Origin: VXPQ01 sp965232485 | GTDB taxonomy: Bacteria > Bacteroidota > Rhodothermia > Rhodothermales > VXPQ01 | NCBI GenBank assembly: GCA_965232485.1 | Contig: OZ246975.1 | Span: 2,294,001 to 2,358,000 of the forward strand | Length of the DNA stretch: 64,000 bases | Reading direction: 5' to 3' | Shown here: in pieces, positions 7,840 to 16,135 of the stretch | Layout: each line of letters opens with the position of its first letter | Position numbering within the stretch: position 1 is the first letter of the stretch | Made by a program: the position numbers and the translations under genes | The notes under the pieces: generated by a model | The model's database searches: none | Seen by the model: the letters and a program-made list of their open reading frames with translations, nothing else | Told to the model about the DNA's origin: nothing

Positions 7840-8685
7840 ATGAACAAGTATGTAGGATGTCACCGTGGTAAAAACTTTGCTAAAGCTTTTTTTGCGAGCA
7901 TGCTTGCGGCATCCGGTGTCTTCTGGTTGGTCATCGAGTCCATCAACTTTTTTTCCTCGTCTATGAGGCCTGACGGATGGATCTGGTTTTGCGTTTTCTT
8001 GTTCTTGGCTATCATCTGGGGAGTTAGGGGTGCTTGGCCGACGAAGAAGATTGAATTCCAGATTCCGGGGTCGGATTCATGGTTAGAAATCCGGTTTGGC
8101 AATATTTTTGATGGTAATGGAGTCGTTGTGGTTCCTGTTAATGAGTACTTTGATGGAGAACTTGGAGACCACGTATCGGAAAACAGCATACATGGTCAGT
8201 TCATTAGCAATGTACTGAATGGGATCTCGGAAACCTTTTTCAATTTGACAAGAGCAGCTCTGCAAGATGTGGAGGCGGAAGAGAAAGGTGTGATAAGGTC
8301 GAGCGGGCAATGCGACAGATACGAAATCGGCACGGTCGTGCCTATTGATATCGAAAACCATCCGCGCTATTTGTTGGTAGTCTTGTCCCACACCGAGTTG
8401 TCGTCATTGAAGGCGTATGCAACAGTACATGACCTTTGGACGTGTCTGGCAGGAGCCTGGAAGGGGATCCGGGAACGCTCAAACGGGCAACTTGTTAGGG
8501 TTCCGCTTATCGGTTCAGGTCTGTCAGGTATTGGGCTGCCACCGGGAAACCTGATTGAAATCCTGCTAACGTCGTTTCTCTACCACACGAAGGAGAGGAA
8601 GGTGGCGGACAGGGTGACTTTGGTGCTTCCGCACCATTTAGCGAAGAATATTGACCTTAAAACCATAAAAAGAGGTTGGACCTAA
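7840..8685 (+). CDS. thsA: Type II Thoeris effector ThsA: two TM helices plus macro domain
   Basis: The product has 281 residues. Two N-terminal membrane helices (about 13-36 and 46-63) are followed by a cytoplasmic macro domain (about 85-275) with a phosphate-loop-like LIGSGLSGIGLPPGN segment near 225-240. The same architecture defines ThsA of type II Thoeris, where the macro domain senses an ADP-ribose-derived signal (His-ADPR in published work) and the membrane part kills or arrests the infected cell. The stop overlaps the ThsB start (TAATG), so the pair is translationally coupled. Local base composition is clearly lower in GC than the housekeeping genes, consistent with transfer. Confidence 0.82.
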   Translation: MNKYVGCHRGKNFAKAFFASMLAASGVFWLVIESINFFSSSMRPDGWIWFCVFLFLAIIWGVRGAWPTKKIEFQIPGSDSWLEIRFGNIFDGNGVVVVPVNEYFDGELGDHVSENSIHGQFISNVLNGISETFFNLTRAALQDVEAEEKGVIRSSGQCDRYEIGTVVPIDIENHPRYLLVVLSHTELSSLKAYATVHDLWTCLAGAWKGIRERSNGQLVRVPLIGSGLSGIGLPPGNLIEILLTSFLYHTKERKVADRVTLVLPHHLAKNIDLKTIKRGWT

Positions 8686-9254
8686 TGGCATACCGAAACG
8701 GAAACTACTCAGCGTTCTACGTTGACGAACCATTCAGCGAAGGGAACCTCGGCGCTTGCGCGACGGAGGATTTCAGGTACTACAATCTTCTCAAAGCATG
8801 GAAAGCCCAAGACTCGTCGTTTCCATTCATCGACTCACATGACAAGAACTATAACGTTAGAGACGGTAGTGATTGGGAACGTACGTTGAAGCCACGCATT
8901 CGTGAACGACTCCGCAACTCCAAGAATCTGATTCTCTTCCTAAGTTCCATCACAAGGAACTCATGGGCACTGCGAGAAGAAGTGGATTACGGTATCAACG
9001 ACTTAGAGCTGCCGGTCATAGTAGTGTATCCCGGTTTCAGCGAAAAGCCCGATATTATCAGTTGCCAGTCGGGGAACATCAGGAAGCAGATCAAAGACCT
9101 GTGGGACAATCTACCGAAGTTTAGAGACTCGAAGAAGAACGTTCCCGTACTTCACGTGCCTAACAAGAAGGCTTTGATCAAATCGGCGCTTCAAGACGAT
9201 GACTTTATGGTACAAAGCAAGGGAAAAATTGGCGACTTCTTTTATTCATGCTAA
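8685..9254 (+). CDS. thsB: Thoeris sensor ThsB: TIR-like (MTH538/DUF1863) protein
   Basis: This 189-residue TIR-like protein has an N-terminal FYVDEPF strand, a YYNLLKAW helix, a central FIDSHDKNY segment and the LILFLSSITRNSWALREEVDYGI block. The conserved Glu in WALREEV is the expected NADase residue. In Thoeris, ThsB recognises phage infection and makes a nucleotide signal from NAD+ that activates ThsA. I start at the ATG at 8685, which overlaps the TAA of thsA; three more upstream codons are open but unlikely. One ThsB is present, as expected for a minimal system. Confidence 0.82.
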   Translation: MAYRNGNYSAFYVDEPFSEGNLGACATEDFRYYNLLKAWKAQDSSFPFIDSHDKNYNVRDGSDWERTLKPRIRERLRNSKNLILFLSSITRNSWALREEVDYGINDLELPVIVVYPGFSEKPDIISCQSGNIRKQIKDLWDNLPKFRDSKKNVPVLHVPNKKALIKSALQDDDFMVQSKGKIGDFFYSC

Positions 9255-9373
9255 ACGGACACTATCGGCGATAATCAACACCGCAACATAGATTCCAGTA
9301 TAGGCCGGATTTTTTGGACAGGATTTATCGAGATGCAAGTTGCAGGATGATGATCTTTTCCGATCCGATCATT

Positions 9374-9413
9374 CCAGGGCCTTGACAATCTGATGTGGAT
9401 AACGTACATTACC
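9374..9413 (+). mobile_element. Very degraded IS3-family right-end fragment
   Basis: The 322-bp space after thsB holds no gene. Within it, the string CAGGGCCTTGACAATCTG and the bases after it resemble the 3' coding end of the IS3-family transposase remnant at about 16008-16050 (GGCCTTGACAACCTG then a GACGTATACTAC-like run). The match is short and diverged. It fits an old copy of the island's common IS. Confidence 0.3.
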
Positions 9414-9576
9414 AAATAGGGTTGCCGTCCGATGTAGACGTGGCATTTCGAAATTTTGTACCTTACAAGATTCGCGTAAACTGCTTGGGTTTTATAGGTC
9501 ATTTCTCAGGTAATACATTGAATGTCTTTATAGCATACTCGCTATGTTAACCCCGCCCTAAAAAGAGACGAACAAG

Positions 9577-10383
9577 ATGAGTACTGACAAGAAAGTAGCA
9601 CTCTGGGTCGCTGGCATTTCTTTGCTAGTATCAGTAGTGCTATGGATACTCGATGCCGCCTCGATAATGATAGCTTCAATGTGGGCGTTGATGCTAACGG
9701 CCATATTGCATCATTTCTTAGGAGGTACCGAAGGAGCTCGTATAAAATGGCGCGCCGTTGAATTCACTGGTGCGGGGGCTGTTTTTGTTTTTTTTGGGTG
9801 GTTCATCAACGGTGAGCTGAAAGAAAACAAGACGGCAATCAGCCCTAACCCTGATTCGTGGATTGCCGTGGACAGCAGTGGGGCATTTATACCCGTCACC
9901 ATCGGTAATAAGACGTACGAACAAAATATTACTAATTTCCTGCGTGGAGCAGAGTGGGGCACCGAGACAGATTCGGGTATGATTTGGGTCACAAAGGGAA
10001 ATCATCGTTTAGCGCAACTCGACCCCACGGCATTAGATCATGCCGGTCTGTTTAACTCGATAGAGATGAGCCAGGGCAAAGGGATACAATACAGTACAGA
10101 ACTGCATGTCGAAGAAGAAGAGAGTTTGGCTCCTGTCTACCCATTCATTATCCGCGCCACACAGTTCAAAGAAGAATACAACGAATTTACGATTCTTGGC
10201 GAGCATGGCGAGGTTGTTCTCGACCTAGGATTGCTCCGAACAAGGAATTTTCAGGTCTTTGAGCACGAAGAGCAATACTATCTCGTTTTTGTAGTGCGGG
10301 CAAGGCACAACGATCCGGTGAATCCTCCATGGGCAGTCTTCGGACTGACGCAGATCACACTGGAACTGAGTATAGCCCAGTAA
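9577..10383 (+). CDS. Three-TM membrane protein of unknown function (paralogue of 21269-22078)
   Basis: I do not recognise a named family. The 268 residues begin with three hydrophobic helices (about 8-26, 29-47 and 62-79), followed by a soluble domain of about 190 residues that should face one side of the membrane. The soluble domain is strikingly conserved with the protein at 21269-22078. Shared blocks include WIAVDSSG, NSIEMSQG, PVYPFIIRAT and a C-terminal FVVRARHNDP...PPWAVFGLTQI. The first helices are much less conserved. The gene lies 320 bp after thsB on the same strand, with an eroded IS fragment between, so membership in Thoeris is doubtful. Base composition is island-like. Confidence 0.75.
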   Translation: MSTDKKVALWVAGISLLVSVVLWILDAASIMIASMWALMLTAILHHFLGGTEGARIKWRAVEFTGAGAVFVFFGWFINGELKENKTAISPNPDSWIAVDSSGAFIPVTIGNKTYEQNITNFLRGAEWGTETDSGMIWVTKGNHRLAQLDPTALDHAGLFNSIEMSQGKGIQYSTELHVEEEESLAPVYPFIIRATQFKEEYNEFTILGEHGEVVLDLGLLRTRNFQVFEHEEQYYLVFVVRARHNDPVNPPWAVFGLTQITLELSIAQ

Positions 10384-10709
10384 GCCGTTCTGATGGCTAT
10401 TTATCAGATTTGTTCTTTGCGTATCCTAAGGCATGGCCCAATGAGAAATTTATAAAAAATAAAAAATTGGAATGACATATGCCATAAAATAATTCTCCAT
10501 AATAGTGTTTGATTTCGTTGTAAAAATTCCGTTTTCTACGTTGAATTCACGTATACCACCTACGAGTAGTCGGACAACGAGCCGTGGATCGTATTATAAA
10601 GGATTGCACGGTGGTACTGATTGGCCCCGTACATTTCGCTCAAATGCCTAATTTCCGAATCAAGACCCCAAAAGTAACCGAGGGTTTGGAAAATTTTCCG
10701 TATAATTTC

Positions 10710-10939
10710 CTAAACTACTTCAGCTGGATCACTGCCCTTATGGGCAAGTGGATTCTCTCCTAAATTCCAGACGGCTATACCAATCTGCCGAAATATCTCG
10801 CCTAGCTCATAGCTCGCCTCCGCGCCTCCTCGCTCCCCGCATCGACAAACGTATCGAGAACTCCGATCAGATGTTGCCGAGCTTTCTCGTCGGTTCGAAA
10901 GAGGTCACGGTAGTCAGCCAAGTAGTGGTCAACTTTCAC
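10710..10939 (-). pseudogene. Small frameshifted gene coupled to the TPR gene
   Basis: A GTG at 10937-10939 overlaps the TGA of the TPR gene and opens a 45-codon frame (KVDHYLADYRDLFRTDEKAR...) ending at TAG 10802-10804. A neighbouring frame then continues in the same style (YELGEIFRQIGIAVWNLGENPLAHKG...) to TAG 10710-10712. Joining them needs one frameshift near 10805-10815. I do not recognise the family. The upstream stretch 10384-10709 is AT-rich and holds no supported gene. Confidence 0.45.
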
Positions 10940-13113
10940 TGGCCGCTGATCTTCGCTCGTTCAATCTCTTGAGAGCACGGGCAAAGTTTGTCCTGCGTGG
11001 AAGTGCGGTACTTGGGTGATTCTTCGTCAGAGAACACCTCGAGGGCGGCGCGGAAGGCGTCTACGGCTTGTTCCAGGCGCTCAGTGTCGTTCTTCCGCTC
11101 GCCCAGGATCCGAAGGGCATTGCCGAGGTTGTTCTGCGTCATGGCCCAATCGAGCGGGACGCGCTTGCGGGTACGTTCTTCAAGGGCAGTGCGGAAGGTG
11201 TCCACGGCTTGTTCCAGGCGCTTAGTGCCGCTCTCTCGCTCGCCGAGGATCCGAAGGGCATTGCCGAGGTTGTTCTGCGTCATGGCCCAATCGAGCGGGA
11301 CGCGCTTGCGGGTACGTTCTTCAAGGGCAGTGCGGAAGGTGTCCACGGCTTGTTCCAGGCGCTTAGTGCCGCTCTCTCGCTCGCCGAGGATCCGAAGGGC
11401 ATTGCCGAGGTTGTTCTGCGTCATGGCCCAATCGAGCGGGACATGCTCGCGGGTGTATTCCTTAAGGGCGGCGTGGTAGACCTCCACAGCCTGTTCCAAG
11501 CGCTCGGTGCCGCTCTCTCGCTCGCCCAGGATCCGAAGGGCATTGCCGAGGTTGTTCTGCGTCATGGCCCAATTGAGCGGCACCCGCTCGCGGGTGTATT
11601 CCTCGAGGGCGGCGCGGAAGGCGTCTACGGCTTGTTCCAGGTGCTCGGTGCCGCTCTCCCGCTTACCTAGGGCCCCAAAGGCAGTGCCGAGGTTGTTTTG
11701 GGTCCCGGCCCAATCGAGCGGGACGCGCTTGCGGGTACGTTCCTCGAGGGCGGCGCGGAAGGCATTCACAGCCTGTTCCAGGCGCTCAGTGTCGTTCTTC
11801 CGCTCGCCCAGGATCTGAAGGGCACAGCCGAGGTTGTTCTGCGTCATGGCCCAATCGAGCGGGACGCGCTTGCGGGTACGTTCCTCAAGGGCGGCGCCGA
11901 AGGCATTCACAGCCTGTTCCAGGCGCTCAGTGTCGTTCTTCCGCTCGCCTAGGATCCGAAGGGCACAGCCGAGGTTGTTCTGCGTCATGGCCCAATCGAG
12001 CGGGACATGCTCGCGGGTGTATTCCTCAAGGGCGGCGTGGTAGACCTCCACAGCCTGTTCCAGGCGCTCGGTGCCGCTTTCCCGCTCGCCCAGGATCCGA
12101 AGGGCATTGCCGAGGTTGTTCTGCGTCATGGCCCAATTGAGCGGCGCCCGCTCGCGGGTGTATTCCTCGAGGGCGGCGCGGAAGGCGTCTACGGCTTGTT
12201 CCAGGCGCTCGGTGCCGCTCTCCCGCTCACCCAGGATCCCAAGGGCATTGCCGAGGTTGTTTTGCGTCATGGCCCAATTGAGCGGCTTGCTGTCGCGGGT
12301 GTATTCCTCAAGGGCGGCGTGGTAGGCGTCCACAGCTTGTTCCAGGCGCTCGGTACCGCTTTCCCGCTCGCCCAAGACCTGAAGGGCATTGCCGAATGAC
12401 AGTTGCAAGCGTGCCTGTCGTTCAGGCTCAATCGTGGCGGATCTGCCAAGTAGAGCAGCGAGCTTTTCTGTGGCGCCCTTCAGCCCTTGCTCCAGTACTC
12501 GCCCTCGTGTTTCGGCCTCCGCGAGCGGGGCTACCGCTACCAGCGCCAGCGTGGCGAGTTCCGCACCTAAGTCTTCGTGAAAATCCTGCCCAAGAGTCGC
12601 TTTGTCCAACTCGTAGGGTTGGTCGCCGCGCTCGAGCGTGCCTTCGCCCGAGCGCGGCACGAACCAAAGACTCAATGCTTGTCCGGACTGCTTGACCAGA
12701 CCGACAACAGCCAAATCGGCATTCCAGGCTTTCAGGACTGAACGAGCCTTTTTCTGCATGGCTTCGCGCCAATCGTTCCCCGCCCCGGAAGCCACCACGA
12801 TACGGGCAGAACGAACCAGCGTGACGCCTTCGACACTGGTGAAAGCCTCTTCGACGTTTCTTGTATTGTCCCCGTTGGGATCATTCTCCAGCCAACACAA
12901 CACAATGCGAAAACGGTCTTCGGATGCTTGTACTTTGCATCGCAGAATGTTCTTGAGTGTGAGCACTACCCGTTTAGGACTTGGAAGATACTCCTTGAAA
13001 AGCCCCTTCCACCACGCGACCACCACCGCAACTATGGGCCCGAGGATCCACCATAGGAGCTTACCGCCAGTGGTCGTCGCGTCGGCATCGTTGGGAGAGT
13101 GGAACCATTCCAT
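10936..13113 (-). CDS. Membrane-anchored tetratricopeptide-repeat protein with nine near-identical 47-residue repeats
   Basis: The product has 725 residues. It starts with a short soluble stretch and one membrane helix (about 19-36), followed by an alpha/beta region (45-200) of unknown family and a TPR-like superhelix. Nine repeats of exactly 47 residues run from 257 to 679, each with LEQAV..., AALEE, a W-A-M-TQNNLGNALRILGER core and ESGTER or KNDTER linkers. A diverged tenth unit caps the C-terminus. Such arrays bind protein partners and are common in signalling and conflict proteins. Expansion by recombination is evident at DNA level. A small frameshifted cistron follows at the stop codon. 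Specific function unknown. Confidence 0.85.
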   Translation of the reverse strand: MEWFHSPNDADATTTGGKLLWWILGPIVAVVVAWWKGLFKEYLPSPKRVVLTLKNILRCKVQASEDRFRIVLCWLENDPNGDNTRNVEEAFTSVEGVTLVRSARIVVASGAGNDWREAMQKKARSVLKAWNADLAVVGLVKQSGQALSLWFVPRSGEGTLERGDQPYELDKATLGQDFHEDLGAELATLALVAVAPLAEAETRGRVLEQGLKGATEKLAALLGRSATIEPERQARLQLSFGNALQVLGERESGTERLEQAVDAYHAALEEYTRDSKPLNWAMTQNNLGNALGILGERESGTERLEQAVDAFRAALEEYTRERAPLNWAMTQNNLGNALRILGERESGTERLEQAVEVYHAALEEYTREHVPLDWAMTQNNLGCALRILGERKNDTERLEQAVNAFGAALEERTRKRVPLDWAMTQNNLGCALQILGERKNDTERLEQAVNAFRAALEERTRKRVPLDWAGTQNNLGTAFGALGKRESGTEHLEQAVDAFRAALEEYTRERVPLNWAMTQNNLGNALRILGERESGTERLEQAVEVYHAALKEYTREHVPLDWAMTQNNLGNALRILGERESGTKRLEQAVDTFRTALEERTRKRVPLDWAMTQNNLGNALRILGERESGTKRLEQAVDTFRTALEERTRKRVPLDWAMTQNNLGNALRILGERKNDTERLEQAVDAFRAALEVFSDEESPKYRTSTQDKLCPCSQEIERAKISGQ
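11077..12345 (-). repeat. Nine tandem 141-bp repeats inside the TPR gene
   Basis: The repeats are in-frame and 141 bp long. Two pairs of neighbouring units are nearly identical (for example the units spanning about 11077-11360), while others differ at the EEYTRE versus EERTRK and ESGTER versus KNDTER positions. This mosaic suggests recent unit duplication and gene conversion. Copy number may vary between strains or be collapsed in assembly. Confidence 0.9.
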
Positions 13114-13176
13114 AAGTTCGGAGCCTGGCTATCGGATGGGTGGAAATGCTCTGGTCGAGCGCCGGTTACTGAGAGA

Positions 13177-13245
13177 TGGTTCGGGTTGATTGGACAGATT
13201 TCGGCGTAATATAAGGTGTACTGTTGCGACCTTGTTCCGATCTAA
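13177..13245 (+). mobile_element. Left-end fragment of the island's IS3-family element
   Basis: The segment starts TGGTTCGGGTTGATTGGACA and continues through a GCGACCTTGTTCCGA run like the left end of the element at 22447. Similarity stops near 13240, where IS481-like sequence begins. Only the left 65-70 bp survive. Confidence 0.7.
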
Positions 13246-13331
13246 CTGTGACCTCTCAGTAGGTTGTTCATTTGATCCTGACGCCCGAATTTATTAGGGA
13301 CATGTGAACCTATACCCAGTGAGAGCACCGC

Positions 13332-14051
13332 ATGAAGATTCACAAGAATGCCCGATTGACGCCGAAGGGTCGAGAGAATCTGTCTTGCCTCGACTGGATG
13401 CTGGGCGAAGGCCAAAACGTCGATTCTGCACGCGGCATTTTTCTGCTCGAAACCTGGAGAATGCATCCCGATCTATGCGCGTATATCTCCTCTCAGTTCT
13501 ACGAAGACCGGCTGGAGAGTCATCCTTCGACCGCTCGTCAGTCTGTCGAGGCCCCGGGCCTGCCCAACTGCGGCGCCTGGCGGGTTCCGGTTGATCACGA
13601 AGGCCGCGCGCAAAATTGTCCCGAAGAGGTAGAGGCGATCCGCGATACCATCGAAAGGCTGCTCGCGGGCGCCTGGACGGATCGGGACGGACGCAGCCGC
13701 CCTGTTTGCGAGCGCGACATCATCGTGGCCGCTCCGTACAACGCGCAGGTAAACGCGCTCTCCGAGGCCCTGCCCGCCATTCGCGTTGGCACCGTCGACA
13801 GGTTCCAGGGGCAGGAGGCGCCGGTTGCGTTGGTTTCCATGACCGCGTCGTCTTCCGAGGAGACCTCGCGCGGGCTGGATTTTCTGTTGTCCCGGGAGCG
13901 TCTCAATGTCGCCGTGAGTAGAGGCAAGGGCCTGAGCCTCGTTTTCGCCTCCCCGCGGCTACTGCATACGCACTGCGCTACCGTGGAGCAAATGCGTTTG
14001 GTGAATGCGCTCTGCGCGTTGTCGGATGCGGGGGTGTTGATGCAGGAATAG
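13332..14051 (+). pseudogene. Chimera: IS481 transposase start joined to the C-terminus of a superfamily 1 helicase
   Basis: The first 16 codons (MKIHKNARLTPKGREN) are the typical N-terminus of IS481-family transposases. From about residue 19 the frame becomes the C-terminal part of a DNA2/TM0106-like superfamily 1 helicase: GIFLLETWRMHPDLCAYIS, VDRFQGQEAPVALVSM and SRERLNVAVSRGKGL (motifs IV-VI). The N-terminal nuclease and Walker A half is missing. The open frame is 239 codons, but it arose by fusion, so a functional helicase is not expected. The bases before it, about 13250-13331, look like the IS481 left end. Confidence 0.75.
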
Positions 14052-14201
14052 ATTACGGCCGGACCCGGCAGTCGGGTATGGGGGAAGGATTTGCGGTGGG
14101 TGGGGTGGGGGCCTTGCGTTGGGAACAGGTGGGGGGCAGTTTCTTTTTTCATAGAGATTCGCGCACCATCTGTTCCGAAGCGCCTGAGGGGATATTTGCT
14201 T

Positions 14202-14408
14202 CTATGTCCAATGTGCGATTCGTTTTTCGATTTCTTTTTTGGGCAATCTGCAACGCGGGTGAGCTTGTATTGCTCTTAGCCCGGTGCGCAATACATCCGG
14301 ATTTGCAACGCCAACTTCGAATATTCGGTCGAGCAGCCACAGGGCCCCATGGCACTCGATTCCTTCTTCGATAGCCAGTGTTCGAAGTACGCGATCACCG
14401 GCTAGTAA
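14202..14408 (-). pseudogene. PIN-like toxin C-terminal remnant downstream of the XRE-ImmA gene
   Basis: After the stop of the XRE-ImmA gene, a different frame reads LLAGDRVLRTLAIEEGIECHG, then ALWLLDRIFEVGVANPDVLR, to TAG at 14202-14204. It has no own start and begins inside the end of the upstream gene. The AGDRVLRTLA and GALWLLDRI pattern resembles the C-terminal half of PIN-like partner proteins that follow XRE-ImmA genes. The N-terminal catalytic half is absent, so this looks like a truncated toxin partner. Confidence 0.45.
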
Positions 14409-15490
14409 CTTCCATCCATGGATTCGTTTGATGGAGGTTCTGCCATTTGCCGGTGCAATTCATGCACTGATATGCCGAGCAATTCAGCCGCTTTAGGCTC
14501 TGACACCGCATCTTCGGACAAGGCGCGAAAGCACAAGCGTTCGAAACGTTGCGGCTTTTCGCCCTGTAGCCGGTGTGGCTCCTCGTAAGGCGGACTGCGC
14601 CATCCGCGGCGGGAAAAATCCCGGAAGAGTCTGCGGAACAACGTGTCGTTAAAGACGCCGAGGTCCTTGCATCTGTACGTAAGAGCCTGCACGCTTACGC
14701 CGAAAAGGTTCTTGAGGGCGAAAAGTTCGCTGTAGCCTATGGAGTGGCGATGCTTGCCTACGGCAGCCCACACCATCTCCGCCGGCATGAGAAATGCCCC
14801 TGCAAAACGGTGCGCAGCCTTTTCTTCATCTATAGCAGGGGCTACATCCAGCATCAGGTGTCCGAGTTCATGGGCAATGGTAAAGCGTTGCCGCTCGCCA
14901 CACTCCTGGCCGTTTACGACAATCACGGATACGACATCCTTGTTTGCCCGGCGTACGCGAGCCGTCAGCCCGGCGATATTGTTCGTAAGGTCTATCGACA
15001 ACACTTTGATTCCGTGTTCCTCCAAAAGCCCTGTGAGGTTCGGAACAGGGTCCAGTCCAAGATTCCAGGCGTTGCGCACAAGATGCGCGGCCCTATCGGC
15101 TTCCCATAGATCGTTGGCGACAGGGTAGGGGGCTTCGCGCGGTTTGTTCCAGTCGAAGCCCGGCAGACCAAGGATGTTTTCTATCGTAAGGTAGCGTTCA
15201 AGGTCGTGCAGGATGGTGGCTTCGACGCGCGCCACTTCACGCTTCCTCGTGATTTTCTTTTTGCGAAAATCAATGCTCTCCACCGTCATGTCCTCGGTTC
15301 CAATTAGGTAATCCAGAGAGACGTCGAGCGCGGAAGCAAGGGCAAGGAGAACATCTGAACCCGGCGTGTTCTCGTCGCGCTCGTAGTAGCTGATGGCTTG
15401 GGCGCTTACGAGATTTCCGATTTTGTCCGATAAGCCGCGCAGGGAAAGCCCCGAGGCGGCGCGGGCGATTTTGAGTCGTTGTCCTATCAA
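14402..15490 (-). CDS. XRE-family regulator fused to ImmA/IrrE-type metallopeptidase
   Basis: The product has 362 residues. A Cro/CI helix-turn-helix occupies about 1-65, and a COG2856 zinc peptidase domain follows with HELGH at 207-211. Proteins of this type repress their own operon and cleave a repressor or partner on stress, as in phage ICEBs1 ImmA or IrrE. The start is TTG at 15488-15490. Upstream lie palindromic elements at 15511-15590 that are probable autoregulatory sites. A truncated PIN-like frame follows, so the original unit was probably an XRE-ImmA/toxin pair. Confidence 0.85.
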   Translation of the reverse strand: MIGQRLKIARAASGLSLRGLSDKIGNLVSAQAISYYERDENTPGSDVLLALASALDVSLDYLIGTEDMTVESIDFRKKKITRKREVARVEATILHDLERYLTIENILGLPGFDWNKPREAPYPVANDLWEADRAAHLVRNAWNLGLDPVPNLTGLLEEHGIKVLSIDLTNNIAGLTARVRRANKDVVSVIVVNGQECGERQRFTIAHELGHLMLDVAPAIDEEKAAHRFAGAFLMPAEMVWAAVGKHRHSIGYSELFALKNLFGVSVQALTYRCKDLGVFNDTLFRRLFRDFSRRGWRSPPYEEPHRLQGEKPQRFERLCFRALSEDAVSEPKAAELLGISVHELHRQMAEPPSNESMDGSY

Positions 15491-15510
15491 GGGTCGGCAG
15501 TGTTTGTGGT

Positions 15511-15590
15511 GTGGGTTTACAAAAATATAATAATTTTAGATAAATGTAAAGTATAATAGCAATATACTCTTAAAATATGACTTTACAAAC
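15511..15590 (-). promoter_or_regulatory. Operator region of the XRE-ImmA gene
   Basis: This AT-rich leader contains TGTAAAG (15545-15551) opposed by CTTTACA (15581-15587), a third GTTTACA copy at 15515-15521, and GTATA/TATAC arms at 15551-15567. Repeated GTTTACA/TGTAAAG half-sites fit binding by the XRE domain. The promoter itself is not resolved. Confidence 0.5.
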
Positions 15591-15714
15591 GGAAGTCCAC
15601 TCAAGGATCGCGTCAACTTGCTTTACCCCCAGGGGTCCATGGCAATTGGCGCGGCGCAGGGGATATGGAAGGAGGTATTGGGATCCGGGGGATTGCTGGT
15701 TTTTTGAAAGGCGA

Positions 15715-15758
15715 CTTTAATTTTTTAGGCGACAAAAATTGTAACCTAATGTTTTAGG
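15715..15758. repeat. Dispersed 44-bp AT-rich element, copy A
   Basis: The element CTTTAATTTTTTAGGCGAC and the following bases contain TTAGG-CCTAA-TTAGG triplets. It matches 33167-33212 at most positions. The second copy directly follows an orphan nucleotidyltransferase gene; here the gene is missing and an IS3 remnant follows 45 bp later. The stretch 15591-15801 otherwise holds nothing I can support. Confidence 0.6.
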
Positions 15759-15801
15759 GGAGAATATCGTTTGACCTGGCTCTGGGGTGGATAGAGAGAG
15801 G

Positions 15802-16130
15802 CGGTTCGGGTTGATTGGACAGCGTTTTTGGGTAGGATTGCAGCCTTTTGGGTCAAGGCGCTCCAGAGGTCTTCAGCACGGAACAGGGGACAGTTCGCGC
15901 TGGAGGCGTTCAGCAGCGTGCTCAAGGCGCATGGCGTGCGCGATGGTCGCAGAGGCGCAAGAGCGCATCGCCGCCTATGCCCGCTACTTTAACGAAGAAT
16001 ATCGGCATCAGGGCCTTGACAACCTGCCGGGGACGACGTATACTACAGACGGAAGCTGTTGCCGCATGCGGCATGCTCCAGCAGTAACCCTGCATCTAAA
16101 GACCTGCCGGGATTTCTCGGATCGTTTCTA
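15802..16130 (+). mobile_element. Internally deleted IS3-family remnant
   Basis: The left end resembles the 22447 element (CGGTTCGGGTTGATTGGACA). The frame then jumps to decayed transposase orfB sequence (FSTEQGT-like, then YARYFNEEYRHQGLDN) and ends near 16124 with a GGATTTCTCGGATCG-like right end. About 75 percent of a full element is missing, and no transposase can be made. Confidence 0.75.
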
Positions 16131-16135
16131 AGCCA

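Noticed and set aside
10748..10972. 74-codon plus-strand frame
   Set aside because: The opposite strand carries a coupled, protein-like frame across the same bases.
11077..12345. Possible CRISPR array
   Set aside because: The units are contiguous coding repeats without spacers.
10988..12399. Several plus-strand open frames with internal repeats
   Set aside because: They are antisense to the TPR gene; their periodicity only mirrors its 141-bp repeats.
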